From positions 1 through 47,772 of the forward strand of contig JASHTY010000286.1 of assembly GCA_030040315.1 (NCBI GenBank): a DNA stretch of 47,772 nt. Direction: 5' to 3'. This DNA comes from Terriglobia bacterium. Its GTDB lineage: Bacteria; Acidobacteriota; Terriglobia; UBA7540. The notes beneath the pieces are model-generated. The model was not told the origin of the DNA. It did not search any database and saw only the letters and a list, made by a program, of their open reading frames with translations. A program made the position numbers and the translations under genes. Position 1 is the first letter of the stretch, and each line of letters begins with the position of its first letter. This document shows, piece after piece, positions 26,073 through 34,062 of this stretch.

Positions 26073-27056
26073 ATGGGCAAGTTGATCATCGGCATTGACG
26101 TGGGCGGCACGAAAGTTGCGGGCGGGCTGGTTACGCAGAAGGGGCGGCTAATCGAATCGCAGATCGTTCCGACACACGCGGACAAGGGATTCAGGAAGAG
26201 CTACGCTCAAATCACCAATCTGATTGGCCGCCTGCTGAGCGCGGCAGGCGGTGCGGATAACGTGAAGGGAATCGGAATCTGCGCTCCCGGCCCGCTCAAT
26301 CCGAAGACGGGAGTGATTCTGAATCCGCCGAATCTGCCGGGTTGGAGGAACATCGAACTGGCCAGGATGGTGACCCGGGAATTCGGGCTGCCGTCGCGAG
26401 TGGAAAACGACGCCAACGCCGCGGGATTGGCGGAGGTGCTCTTCGGCGCCGCGGTGGGTTACAAGGACGTGTTCTACGTGACCGTCAGCACCGGCATCGG
26501 CACGGGAATCATCATCAATCGCAAAATCTATCACGGCAAGAATGGCATTGCGGGCGAAGGCGGGCACGTTTCCATCGATTATCACAGCCCTTATCGTTGT
26601 GGTTGCGGCACTTTGGGCTGCATTGAGGCGCTTGCGGCGGGGCCGGGAATGGCGCGCCGGGCGCGAGTGATGCTGGAACAGGAGCACGGCCTGAGCAGCG
26701 TGCTGCGCGACCTTGTGGGCGGCCACGCCGAGCAGATTACGCCGTTGATGATTCAGGAAGCGGCGCACGACGGCGACCGCGTGGCCAAGGCGGTGCTGGA
26801 TGATACGGGTTTCTACCTGGGCGTTTGGCTGGCCGGCATGATCACCCTGTTCGATCCCGAAGCAATTGTAATTGGCGGCGGCGTCTCGCGAATCGGCAAG
26901 CCCTTGTTTGATAAGATCCGCGAGACGATTCCCGGCCACACAATCAACGGTTTCGCAACGGAGACGCCCATCCTGCCTGCCAAGCTGCACACCAACGTGG
27001 GCATTTACGGAGCGGCCTCAGTCTTCCTGCCCGCGGGCGAAGAGGCGGGGACATGA
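26073..27056 (+). CDS. ROK-family sugar kinase (glucokinase-like)
   Basis: 327 residues from ATG 26073, with GAAAGGGG upstream. The phosphate-binding motif is GIDVGGTKVAGG (7-18), the catalytic aspartate Asp113 is in VENDANAAGLAE, the sugar-binding motif is GEGGH (161-165), and the zinc cluster is CGCGTLGCIEA (Cys176, Cys178, Cys183). These residues identify an active ROK kinase rather than a repressor, as there is no N-terminal helix-turn-helix. It would phosphorylate glucose or a related hexose or N-acetylhexosamine in the cytoplasm. The last four bases overlap the start of the CbiX-like gene (ATGA), so translation is coupled. Confidence 0.92.
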   Translation: MGKLIIGIDVGGTKVAGGLVTQKGRLIESQIVPTHADKGFRKSYAQITNLIGRLLSAAGGADNVKGIGICAPGPLNPKTGVILNPPNLPGWRNIELARMVTREFGLPSRVENDANAAGLAEVLFGAAVGYKDVFYVTVSTGIGTGIIINRKIYHGKNGIAGEGGHVSIDYHSPYRCGCGTLGCIEALAAGPGMARRARVMLEQEHGLSSVLRDLVGGHAEQITPLMIQEAAHDGDRVAKAVLDDTGFYLGVWLAGMITLFDPEAIVIGGGVSRIGKPLFDKIRETIPGHTINGFATETPILPAKLHTNVGIYGAASVFLPAGEEAGT

Positions 27057-27454
27057 GAGGCGAGTTGACAACCGGAATACTGCTCTTCGCGCACGGCAGT
27101 CCGGTGGAACAGGCCAATCGCGGCGTGTGCGAGTTGGCGGAGAAAATCGCCGCCGCGGGGCCATACCCTTATGTGCGCGCGGCGTTCCTGGGCGGCGGCC
27201 AGCCTGACTTGCCCGGCGGGGTGCGGGAAGCGGCGAAGGCCGGCCTTGCCCGGCTCATCGTTATTCCCTACTTCCTGACGCTCGGCCTGCACCTGCGGCG
27301 CGACCTTCCCGCGCTGATCGAAGCGGCGAAAACAGCGCATCCGGAAATGGATATCGTCGTCGGGGAATCGCTCGAAGGACACCCGGCCATGCCATCGATC
27401 ATTCTGGGGCGCGTTCGGGAAGTTGTGGGGAAAAACTCTTCGTCCGTCAAGTGA
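27053..27454 (+). CDS. CbiX/SirB-type sirohydrochlorin chelatase-like protein (short form)
   Basis: 133 residues from ATG 27053. ILLFAHGSP (His14) is the metal-chelatase histidine motif, followed by AAFLGGGQPDLPGGVREAAKAG and IPYFLTLGLHLRRDLP, which match the small single-domain CbiX proteins. These dimerise and insert cobalt or iron into sirohydrochlorin for cobalamin or siroheme. No other tetrapyrrole genes are in the window and it overlaps a sugar kinase gene by four bases, so the physiological role here is uncertain. Confidence 0.85.
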   Translation: MRGELTTGILLFAHGSPVEQANRGVCELAEKIAAAGPYPYVRAAFLGGGQPDLPGGVREAAKAGLARLIVIPYFLTLGLHLRRDLPALIEAAKTAHPEMDIVVGESLEGHPAMPSIILGRVREVVGKNSSSVK

Positions 27455-27708
27455 CTACGTATCTTTCCTAAACCAACAGCGAGTAGCCACCGCACGATCT
27501 TCGCGCCGTGAGCTTAGGTTTCTTTGGAAGTACCCACGGCATAAATGGCCTGCCATGGCTACCCGCTACCCACGGTGAGGCCGCCGTCCCATCCATCCAT
27601 GGCAAAGTATGCGCTGTCCGCCGGATTCCGGTCAGGGCCGCAAGCGCCAAGAAGTCCTGTAAGCAAAATCTTCTCCCGATGTCGTCTTTTGCCTCCTGAT
27701 TTCGATAT

Positions 27709-27736
27709 CCAAACTGAAAGGCCAAATTCAGTTTGG
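27709..27736 (+). promoter_or_regulatory. Perfect 10-bp inverted repeat upstream of the double-glycine-leader peptide
   Basis: CCAAACTGAA (27709-27718) and TTCAGTTTGG (27727-27736) flank an eight-base loop, 30 bases before the start at 27767. It could be an operator or a leader hairpin. The rest of the 312-base gap 27455-27766 has no gene; it contains two CCCACGG motifs (near 27535 and 27571) of unknown meaning. Confidence 0.55.
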
Positions 27737-27766
27737 GCGCCGAATTCTCGAAAAAGGAGCAAAAAA

Positions 27767-27913
27767 ATGGCAGACGAAAAAGATAGGGCAGTAGAAAAGG
27801 GCCAGGCAAAAGGTTCCCAGGGCAAGAACGAAGAGTTGTCTCCCAAGCAACTCAATGAGATCGCAGGCGGCAGAAAGAGCAACGATCCATGCGAGGGAGG
27901 AGACGCACAATAG
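27767..27913 (+). CDS. 48-residue peptide with double-glycine leader motif (possible RiPP or secreted peptide precursor)
   Basis: Starts at ATG 27767 behind a good Shine-Dalgarno (AAGGAG, 27754-27759). The first 30 residues are highly charged and lack a hydrophobic signal peptide. ELSPKQLNEIAGG (23-35) has the pattern of class II bacteriocin-type leaders (ELSxxxLxxIxGG) that are cut after the double glycine by peptidase-containing ABC transporters. The predicted core is only 13 residues, RKSNDPCEGGDAQ, with one cysteine. No lanthionine synthetase, radical-SAM enzyme or C39-peptidase transporter is seen nearby. A small cupin gene follows 66 bases later and could be co-transcribed. The function is unknown; it could be a signalling peptide or a stray precursor served by enzymes elsewhere. 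Confidence 0.6.
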   Translation: MADEKDRAVEKGQAKGSQGKNEELSPKQLNEIAGGRKSNDPCEGGDAQ

Positions 27914-27979
27914 AACCCGCTAGAACTGCCAGTTGTTGAGTCACCCACAAGGCAGATACAAGGGGTTAAGTGCGCCGTG

Positions 27980-28291
27980 ATGAAGGTCTATAACTGGAGC
28001 CAGATCTCTGAAGAACAAGTAAGCCCTCTGGCCTGGCGTCAAATTATCCGCACCGACACCCTGACCGTCGTACGGCGCCGGCTGTCGAAAGGCGCCGTGC
28101 TGCGGCTCCATCAGCACGCAGAAGAACAGGTCAGCGTGATCGAGCGCGGCAGGATCAAATCTCTCGTAGCTAACCAGGAGGTGGTGGTAAGCGGCGGGGA
28201 AACGTACGTGATTCCGCCCAACGCGCCGCACTCAGTCGAGGCACTCGAAGACTCGCTCCTGATGGATCTGTTTTCTACGCCACCGCCGTGA
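27980..28291 (+). CDS. Small cupin-domain protein
   Basis: 103 residues from ATG 27980; a GTG immediately before it (27977) is also possible. It is a single cupin barrel: the first metal motif is LRLHQHAEEQVSVIERGRIK, and the second motif PPNAPHSVEAL supplies the last histidine. Two histidines and a glutamate in motif 1 and one histidine in motif 2 would bind a metal. Such small cupins have diverse roles (isomerases, dioxygenases, binding proteins), and none can be chosen. It lies between the double-glycine peptide and the convergent TPR gene. Confidence 0.8.
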   Translation: MKVYNWSQISEEQVSPLAWRQIIRTDTLTVVRRRLSKGAVLRLHQHAEEQVSVIERGRIKSLVANQEVVVSGGETYVIPPNAPHSVEALEDSLLMDLFSTPPP

Positions 28292-28327
28292 AAAGACTTG
28301 GGTGGCGGTACACTGACTTCCACAGAG

Positions 28328-30364
28328 TCAATTCTTGTCCGGGCCGGGTTGATCCTGCTTGGCGGACTGGCCTGCCTCCTTGGGCTTTCCCAGCTTCTCC
28401 GTGGCGCCCACGCTGAACAGCTTGAAATCTGAGTAGTCGTGCAGGTTGCGCAGTGCATGGCCGTTCCAATCGACGCTCACCTTCACCTCGCGAGGCAGCC
28501 AGAAATCACCTGAAACCGATTTAAAACGGGTCTGGCCAAAATCGATCTCGGTGGTTTCCTTGTCCAGCCGGACTTCGGGCAAAGGCCTGAGCAAATCCGT
28601 GCGCATGCGAATGATCTGGTAATTCTCGCCGTCAATCCAGGCAAGACCCTGGGAGAATGTGGGCATGCTGGTGGGTCCCATTTTGAAAATGCCGTTGATC
28701 TTCGATTTTTCAGGCCGCTGTGCATAAGCGATTACGTAAGTGTCGCGCCCATCGACCTTCTGCTGGCCTAGGTATTTGAAATTGGAGTCGGACTGGTAGA
28801 GCGGATGAAAGATCAGGGAGACTGAGGCGAACCCCGAGGTCAGCATAAAGCCGTCCTTCAGCCCCTGGGGCTGCCCCGCATCGCCGGTCATGTTGGCGCG
28901 ATACTCATTGAAGGCCAGTTCCGAATTGTCCTCCGGCATCAGGCAGAGGTAGTGGAATTTCTGGTCCAGCGATCCATCCACCCTGCCGCGATGTGAAACC
29001 TTTTCCTGATGAATCTCCTCCAGCGAAACCGTGTTGGGGAAATTCTTAAAGAACGACTCCACGTTTTTCCCCACCTCGGTCAGGACTTCCTGAAGCGGCG
29101 CCTGGTCCTTTGCCACGACGAGGTCCTTCAACTCAGGAATCGGGCTGTGCAGATAGTCGATGGCCGGAACCGATTTGGCTTTGGTCTTGGGCTGAAGATA
29201 CGCCACCTCAATCTTCTTCCTTTCGCCGATGCGCGCCCAGACCTGGCGAACGTAGAGGGGCATGGTCTTCACGTCGCGCCCGTCCAGATACTTGGTCATT
29301 TCCTGGTTGGCGGCGTCGAAGTCGCCTACATCCAGCAGAGCCTCGGAGTGCAACAGACGCGCTTCCGGCGATCCCCCGGCCGCTACGGCCTTTCCCAGGT
29401 AGCTGGCCGCGGAGGAGAAATTACGCATGAACATCTGCATGCGCCCCATTTCCTGTAGCGCCAGCGCATCATTGGGAGCGAGGGTCAGCGCTTCCTGGAA
29501 GAACTGCGCCGCCCTCTCTTCCTGGTGGCGCCAACTCTCCATGATTCCCAGGGCGATGATGGGTTCGGGGCGTTTCATTCCGGGAAGCGCTTTGGCCTTG
29601 CCGGTGTCCCCTTGCCCGCCGCTGCGAATGTCATCCACACCCCGGGAAAAATTGCGGTTGGCGCCGTCCCAGTCACCCGAATCCAGCTCGGCCATCGCCA
29701 GCATTGCCCGGCAGGCCACGCATAATGGGTCGCGTTCGATCACTTTGCTGAATGACGGCAGAGCATGATCCGGATGCTGATGATCGAGGTATGCTTCTAC
29801 ACCATGCGCGTAATCTTTCTCGCTCTTCGAGCTGAGGCCGTCCGCAGGCCCGAGAGACTTCAGCCGCGCCGTGAAGGCGGCTGACATCTCCGCCTGCGAA
29901 AGCAATTGCGGATCGGCAATGGGTTCGCGCAGGGTGATGGGAATGGCCATCGTCGTCTTCTGGTCCTCACCAAAATCCACCAGCTCGTGTGCCTTGAGGT
30001 AGCCCTTCTTGTTTACAATCAAGATCACACCGAAGGTTTTCACCAGCTCGGGGTTGGTGAAGTATTCGGTTGCAAAATTGCCTTGATCGTCGGTTATCAG
30101 AGTCCGGAATTCCCCGGCCTCGGTGGGCTGAACTGCAACTCTTACATTAGGGATGGGATCACCGTTGAGCGTCACCACCCGGCCAGCCACCATCCAGTGT
30201 TTTTGGTAGAGGCCATACGGGTTAAGAGTGTTTACAGTGGGCGCCCCAGTGACGGCATTTATTCCGGGGGCTCCCATGGGCACGCCTCCCGTTTGGGCCA
30301 TCAGCGCAGTGGGCAAGCAACAAGCCGCCCCCAGAATCATCACAACCCGCATGCGGCATCTCAT
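28328..30364 (-). CDS. Secreted TPR protein with N-terminal carboxypeptidase-regulatory-like domain
   Basis: 678 residues from ATG 30364, with CGAGGA just upstream. Signal peptide 1-23 (VVMILGAACCLPTALMAQ). A beta-sandwich regulatory-like domain follows (VAGRVVTLNGDPIPNVRVAVQP, about 58-150), then TPR units (FFQEALTLAPNDALALQEMGRMQ, SYLGKAVAAGGSPEARLLHSEALLD; about 200-370), and a C-terminal half with beta-rich segments resembling outer-membrane lipoprotein-sorting-like domains (GQQKVDGRDTYVIAYAQRPEKSK, WIDGENYQIIRMRTDLLRPLPE, DFWLPREVKVSVDWNG). This layout is frequent in acidobacteria and is of unknown function, probably periplasmic. The gene has its own extended -10 promoter (30439-30431). 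Confidence 0.75.
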   Translation of the reverse strand: MRCRMRVVMILGAACCLPTALMAQTGGVPMGAPGINAVTGAPTVNTLNPYGLYQKHWMVAGRVVTLNGDPIPNVRVAVQPTEAGEFRTLITDDQGNFATEYFTNPELVKTFGVILIVNKKGYLKAHELVDFGEDQKTTMAIPITLREPIADPQLLSQAEMSAAFTARLKSLGPADGLSSKSEKDYAHGVEAYLDHQHPDHALPSFSKVIERDPLCVACRAMLAMAELDSGDWDGANRNFSRGVDDIRSGGQGDTGKAKALPGMKRPEPIIALGIMESWRHQEERAAQFFQEALTLAPNDALALQEMGRMQMFMRNFSSAASYLGKAVAAGGSPEARLLHSEALLDVGDFDAANQEMTKYLDGRDVKTMPLYVRQVWARIGERKKIEVAYLQPKTKAKSVPAIDYLHSPIPELKDLVVAKDQAPLQEVLTEVGKNVESFFKNFPNTVSLEEIHQEKVSHRGRVDGSLDQKFHYLCLMPEDNSELAFNEYRANMTGDAGQPQGLKDGFMLTSGFASVSLIFHPLYQSDSNFKYLGQQKVDGRDTYVIAYAQRPEKSKINGIFKMGPTSMPTFSQGLAWIDGENYQIIRMRTDLLRPLPEVRLDKETTEIDFGQTRFKSVSGDFWLPREVKVSVDWNGHALRNLHDYSDFKLFSVGATEKLGKPKEAGQSAKQDQPGPDKN

Positions 30365-30430
30365 GATGACAATCCTCGAGGTATGTTTTCGGGAGGGTCC
30401 CGTGAGCAGTCACCGGACCGGAGAAAACCA

Positions 30431-30439
30431 ATTATACCA
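30431..30439 (-). promoter_or_regulatory. Extended -10 promoter of the TPR gene
   Basis: On the minus strand TGGTATAAT (30439-30431) is a perfect extended -10 (TGnTATAAT). The -35 region is poor, as is usual for this class. Transcription would begin near 30424, about 60 bases before the start codon, and about 45 bases past the end of glyA. Confidence 0.6.
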
Positions 30440-30475
30440 TAAACGCATCGGCGACAAATCTGTAGCCCGTGGGAA

Positions 30476-31753
30476 TTACGATGCTGCCCCCACCCTCCGG
30501 CTTTCGTAGAGTGGAAATCTATCCGTCAGCGCTTCCACCTGGCTTCTTACGCGCTGTTGCGTCGCTGGGTCGTCAACGTGATGCAGCACATCGGCGATCC
30601 AGCGCGCGATCTGGCGCATCTCCGGCTCCTTCATTCCGCGCGTGGTGACCGCGGGGGTTCCCACGCGAATGCCGCTGGCCACGGCGGGCGGATTTGCGTC
30701 AAAGGGGATGGCGTTTTTGTTCACGGTTATGCCTGCGTGCTCAAGCGCCTCCTGCGCCTGCTTGCCCGTCACTTTCTTCGTGAACACGTCGACCAGCATC
30801 AGGTGTGTGTCCGTACCTCCGGCGACGATGCGGAAACCTTCTGCAGCCAGTGATTCCGCCATGACCCGGGCGTTGGAGATGATCTGCTTCTGGTATTCGA
30901 CGAAATCCGGTTGAAGCGCTTCGTGGAAGCAGACGGCTTTGGCGGCGATCACGTGCATCAGGGGCCCGCCCTGAATTCCGGGGAAGACGATCTTGTCGAG
31001 GTCCTTGGCGAATTTCGCCTTGCAGAAGACCGCGCCGCCGCGCGGCCCGCGCAAAGTCTTATGGGTGGTCGTGGTGACAAAGTCGGAGTGCGGGAAGGGG
31101 CTGGGGTGCAGGCCGGCGGCAATCAGTCCCGCGATGTGTGCCATATCCACCATCAGCACCGCGCCCACGCTGCGCGCAATTTCGCCAAAGCGCGCGAAAT
31201 CCAGCGTGCGCGGGTAGGCGCTGGCCCCGGCCAGAATCAGCCTGGGCTGGTGCTCCTTTGCCAGGCGCTCAAGCTCGTCGTAATCGATTGTCTCCGTATC
31301 CTTGCGAACGCCGTAGGAAACGATTTTGTACATTTTGCCGGAAAAGTTCAGCGGATGCCCGTGCGTCAGGTGGCCGCCGTGCGCCAGGCTCATCCCGAGC
31401 AGCGTGTTGCCGGGTTTCAGCACGGTCAGGTACACGGCTTGATTGGCCTGGCTGCCGGAATGCGCCTGCACGTTGGCGTGCTCGGCGCCGAAGAGCTTCT
31501 TGGCGCGGTCGATGGCCAGATTCTCCGCAATGTCCACGTACTCGCAGCCGCCGTAGTAGCGCTTGCCGGGCAGGCCTTCGGCGTATTTATTGGTCATCAC
31601 CGAGCCCAGCGCTTCCAGCACCGCTTCGCTCACAAAATTCTCCGAGGCGATCAGTTCCAGCGTGCGGGCCTGGCGATCCGTTTCCAGATCAATGGCGCGC
31701 GCCACCTCCGGGTCGATTTCGTGGAGGGACCGGGCTCGCGATTCCGTCTTCAT
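30476..31753 (-). CDS. glyA: Serine hydroxymethyltransferase
   Basis: 425 residues from ATG 31753, with GGAGAG upstream. Characteristic segments are [18 protein letters not shown] (34-51), YYGGCEYVD (66-74), the AHSGSQAN region (97-104), [12 protein letters not shown] (203-214), and the PLP lysine in [14 protein letters not shown] (Lys232). Length and motifs are those of a complete bacterial enzyme, which interconverts serine and glycine with tetrahydrofolate, supplying one-carbon units in the cytoplasm. It stands alone between the TPR gene and the MarR gene. Confidence 0.97.
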   Translation of the reverse strand: MKTESRARSLHEIDPEVARAIDLETDRQARTLELIASENFVSEAVLEALGSVMTNKYAEGLPGKRYYGGCEYVDIAENLAIDRAKKLFGAEHANVQAHSGSQANQAVYLTVLKPGNTLLGMSLAHGGHLTHGHPLNFSGKMYKIVSYGVRKDTETIDYDELERLAKEHQPRLILAGASAYPRTLDFARFGEIARSVGAVLMVDMAHIAGLIAAGLHPSPFPHSDFVTTTTHKTLRGPRGGAVFCKAKFAKDLDKIVFPGIQGGPLMHVIAAKAVCFHEALQPDFVEYQKQIISNARVMAESLAAEGFRIVAGGTDTHLMLVDVFTKKVTGKQAQEALEHAGITVNKNAIPFDANPPAVASGIRVGTPAVTTRGMKEPEMRQIARWIADVLHHVDDPATQQRVRSQVEALTDRFPLYESRRVGAAS

Positions 31754-31962
31754 GGATTACTCTCCCCGAACTTCATTCAGCTTCTTTGGAATACTAATGG
31801 AGGAACAAAGAAGTCGCAATCTACTTATGGCGTGCGCTCCTCCCGGCAAGGAAGTTCGCGTCCAGGCGGGAATGCTAAGGCGTTTAAGCTAAGGCGCCCG
31901 CGCCAGCCCAACCCGCTTGTTACCCGATGGCCTGAGCGGGAACGTCTTTTTTCCAAGCCAAA

Positions 31963-32472
31963 TCAGCCCTTATATTCACGTGATCTGCGAGCGCTGATGA
32001 TCTTCGCCAACTCGCTCTCCGACAGCGCAGAAACCCTTTCCAAGTACTCGCAGATAAGCTTCAATTCCTTGTCCGAATACTCTTCCACCAGACGCAAATA
32101 GGCTTTGCCGATCGCTTCGTACTGGGGAATCAGGGGCTCCAGCCTGTCCTGCCGCACGCGGACGAATACTTTTCGCCGGTCGCTCGTATCGCGCACCCGC
32201 TCCACGATTCCTCGTTTTTCGAGGCGGTCGAGAATGTGGGTGACGGCGCCGGTGGTGAGCCCGGTCACATTGGAGAGCCAGCCGGCGGTCACGGCTTCGT
32301 GCGGCCCGCGCAGAATCAGGTCCACACACTTGGTGTCCGTGGCATTCAGTCCGACGCTTTGGGCGATCGCCTGATGCAAAAAGACGGTTTGGGTGCTCAT
32401 GATGCGGCCCAGGTCCCACAGCCGGGTGAGCAGGTCTTGTCGATGGGCTTTCCTACCTTTTCGAGTTGACAT
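31963..32472 (-). CDS. MarR-family transcriptional regulator
   Basis: 169 residues from ATG 32472. The winged helix is visible as ATDTKCVDLILRGPHEAVTAGWLSNVTGLTTGAVTHILDRLEKRGIVERVRDTSDRRKVFVRV, with the wing RDTSDRRK typical of MarR proteins; flanking helices (PQYEAIGKAYLRLVEEYSDKELKLICEYLERV) form the dimer interface. It is divergent from a methyltransferase gene, with 89 bases between start codons. That gap holds a palindrome and two direct repeats, so it probably represses itself and the methyltransferase until a ligand binds. Confidence 0.9.
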   Translation of the reverse strand: MSTRKGRKAHRQDLLTRLWDLGRIMSTQTVFLHQAIAQSVGLNATDTKCVDLILRGPHEAVTAGWLSNVTGLTTGAVTHILDRLEKRGIVERVRDTSDRRKVFVRVRQDRLEPLIPQYEAIGKAYLRLVEEYSDKELKLICEYLERVSALSESELAKIISARRSREYKG

Positions 32473-32521
32473 CAGATATCTGCATTGTTAAGATAAATGC
32501 CTGCATATTTAAGATACTGCG
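32473..32521. promoter_or_regulatory. Palindrome and tandem 21-bp direct repeats in the MarR/methyltransferase control region
   Basis: CAGATATCTG (32473-32482) is a perfect palindrome touching the MarR start codon. It is followed by two adjoining 21-base units, CTGCATTGTTAAGATA (from 32480) and CTGCATATTTAAGATA (from 32501), which match at 14 of 16 core positions. A 21-bp period puts both on the same face of the helix, as expected for cooperative repressor binding. Confidence 0.6.
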
Positions 32522-32561
32522 CAATTCAGATGTTAGCGCAAATTCACCGAAGGAGCAAATC

Positions 32562-33245
32562 ATGACCGCCAAACCCTGGAAGGGAAAAGGCATGGAAGGA
32601 TGGACGGCCCGCTGGTACGCGCGCACGCGGGCAAACGACATGGCGGATTTCCGCCGCCAGGCGCAGGCCGTGGCCTTGCAATTACGCGTCGGGGCCGATG
32701 TGCTGGAAGTCGCGCCCGGCCCGGGATTCTTCGCCGTGGAGCTCGCGAAGCTGGGCGATTACCGGATCTGCGGACTGGACGTCAGCCGCACGCTGGTTGA
32801 AATCGCCCGCGAAAACGCCCGCAGGGCCGGAGTAAGAATTGATTTCCAGCAGGGAAGCGCTTCGGCCATGCCCTTCGCAGACGACTCATTCGACTTCGTC
32901 TACTGCTCGGCGGCCTTCAAGAATTTTACCGAGCCCGTTAAAGCGCTGGATGAAATGCAGCGGGCGCTGCGTCCCGGCGGAAGGGCGCTGATTTCCGACC
33001 TGCGCAAGGACGCATCGCTTGAGGAAATCGATGACTACGTGAAAAAGAGCGGGCGCAACCGAATCGATGCCTGGCTCACTCGCTGGGCGTTCCGCACGAT
33101 GCTCCTGAAGCGCGCCTACACGGAAAGCGATTTTCTGCGCATGGCGCAGCAGAGCCGCTTCGGCAAATGCCAGGTCAAGCTTGACGCAATTGCCCTGGAA
33201 GTGCTCCTCGAAAAAACGGGCAAGGCAATGGCAATCCACGCGTGA
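32562..33245 (+). CDS. Class I SAM-dependent methyltransferase (Methyltransf_11/UbiE-like)
   Basis: 227 residues from ATG 32562 with GAAGGAG (32549-32555); the frame is open further upstream but crosses the control region. Motif I is VLEVAPGPGFFAVEL (about 48-62), the acidic residue after strand 2 is in CGLDVSRT, and motif IV is FDFVYCSAAFKNFTEP. The product and substrate cannot be told: such enzymes methylate quinones, lipids, small metabolites or toxic compounds. Divergence from a MarR regulator suggests induction by a small molecule, perhaps as detoxification. Confidence 0.88.
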   Translation: MTAKPWKGKGMEGWTARWYARTRANDMADFRRQAQAVALQLRVGADVLEVAPGPGFFAVELAKLGDYRICGLDVSRTLVEIARENARRAGVRIDFQQGSASAMPFADDSFDFVYCSAAFKNFTEPVKALDEMQRALRPGGRALISDLRKDASLEEIDDYVKKSGRNRIDAWLTRWAFRTMLLKRAYTESDFLRMAQQSRFGKCQVKLDAIALEVLLEKTGKAMAIHA

Positions 33246-33323
33246 CGTCCCGATGACGGTAGCGCGGACCATCCGCCAGATGCCGGAGCCGCGGCTGGGC
33301 GTCATCGAGCGCCGCGTGGGTCT

Positions 33324-33353
33324 TTTCACCCACCACTGGGTGAAATCACCCAG
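33324..33353 (+). repeat. Two mutually exclusive hairpins downstream of the methyltransferase gene
   Basis: TTTCACCCA (33324-33332) pairs perfectly with TGGGTGAAA (33337-33345), loop CCAC. CTGGGTG (33336-33342) can instead pair with CACCCAG (33347-33353), loop AAAT. The middle strand is shared, so only one forms at a time. There is no T-run, so a classic terminator is unlikely. Confidence 0.5.
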
Positions 33354-34062
33354 CAGGCTGAGCCGTAGCCCAGCCTGAAGGGTTCCGTCCTGCCCGTAAG
33401 TACTTCTAGGCTTGACATTTAACATTCGGTATATATTCCCGCGGATAATGGAACCGAAAGTGCTCTGATCTCTCTTGAGGATCAGTGTCCAGGTGTGAAA
33501 ACTCGCTGTCCCAGGAGGCCGGCCACGTCTCGTGCGATACGCTATGCTGCAGATGTTTGGAAGCAGCCACGGCGGCTGGCGCGCTCGGGCTTTGCATCTG
33601 TGGTCGCCTCCGCTTGTGGAAAGCCTAGATGAGTAGGTCGCAAGAGAAGGGACGGGGGGCCGAAAAAGATGTTAGAAAGGCAAAAGCCCCTTGATAAATC
33701 AACAAAGGCAGAGGGGCGAGGGTAAGAATTACACCATGACAGAAACAGACGCTCCGATCTTCTTGAGGGAAAACGGCTTATCGCCATCCCGCGGGCGCAG
33801 TTGCGAACGTCCGGTGGAAAAACGACGAAGCCCAGAACGTATTGAAAACAAAGGGTCGCGCCGGGCCGTTTCAAAAAACGAAGCCCACAAGTTATTGTAA
33901 ACATGGAGTTATGGAATTCCTTGGAGATAAATCCCGCGGTGCTTCCGGGGCCGACTGTGCGCAGGCTGGTGGCCGCAGCGACGACTTTCTGCGGGCTACC
34001 ACTGGGCCAGAGGCTACATTAGAAGGCACATAGCGCGCTTCGCGGGCACGAGGCGGGGAAAC
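33354..34062. other. Region without a convincing gene
   Basis: About 700 bases with only short frames whose predicted products show no recognisable domain or consistent ribosome binding site. Base composition is lower in GC than in the neighbouring genes. TTGACA at 33412 has no -10 at proper spacing (TATATT after 14 bases). A pair of similar GC-rich/pyrimidine stretches on the minus strand (GCCCCTCTGCCTTT and GGGGCTTTTGCCTTT, around 33675-33715) may be a remnant. It separates the methyltransferase from the exopolysaccharide locus. Confidence 0.5.

Noticed and set aside
30911-32101. 396-residue plus-strand frame antisense to glyA
   Set aside because: glyA is unmistakable on the minus strand; the antisense product shows no family features.
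33412-33449. TTGACA with downstream TATATT and GATAAT
   Set aside because: Spacings are 14 and 26 bases, neither suitable for a normal promoter, and no gene follows.
33691-33900. Short plus-strand frame (ATG at 33736 gives 54 residues)
   Set aside because: Highly charged, no similarity recognised and only a weak GAGGG upstream; not enough to call a gene.
33542-33904. 120-residue minus-strand frame in the gap before the exopolysaccharide locus
   Set aside because: No ribosome binding site, domain or plausible composition; possible remnant only.
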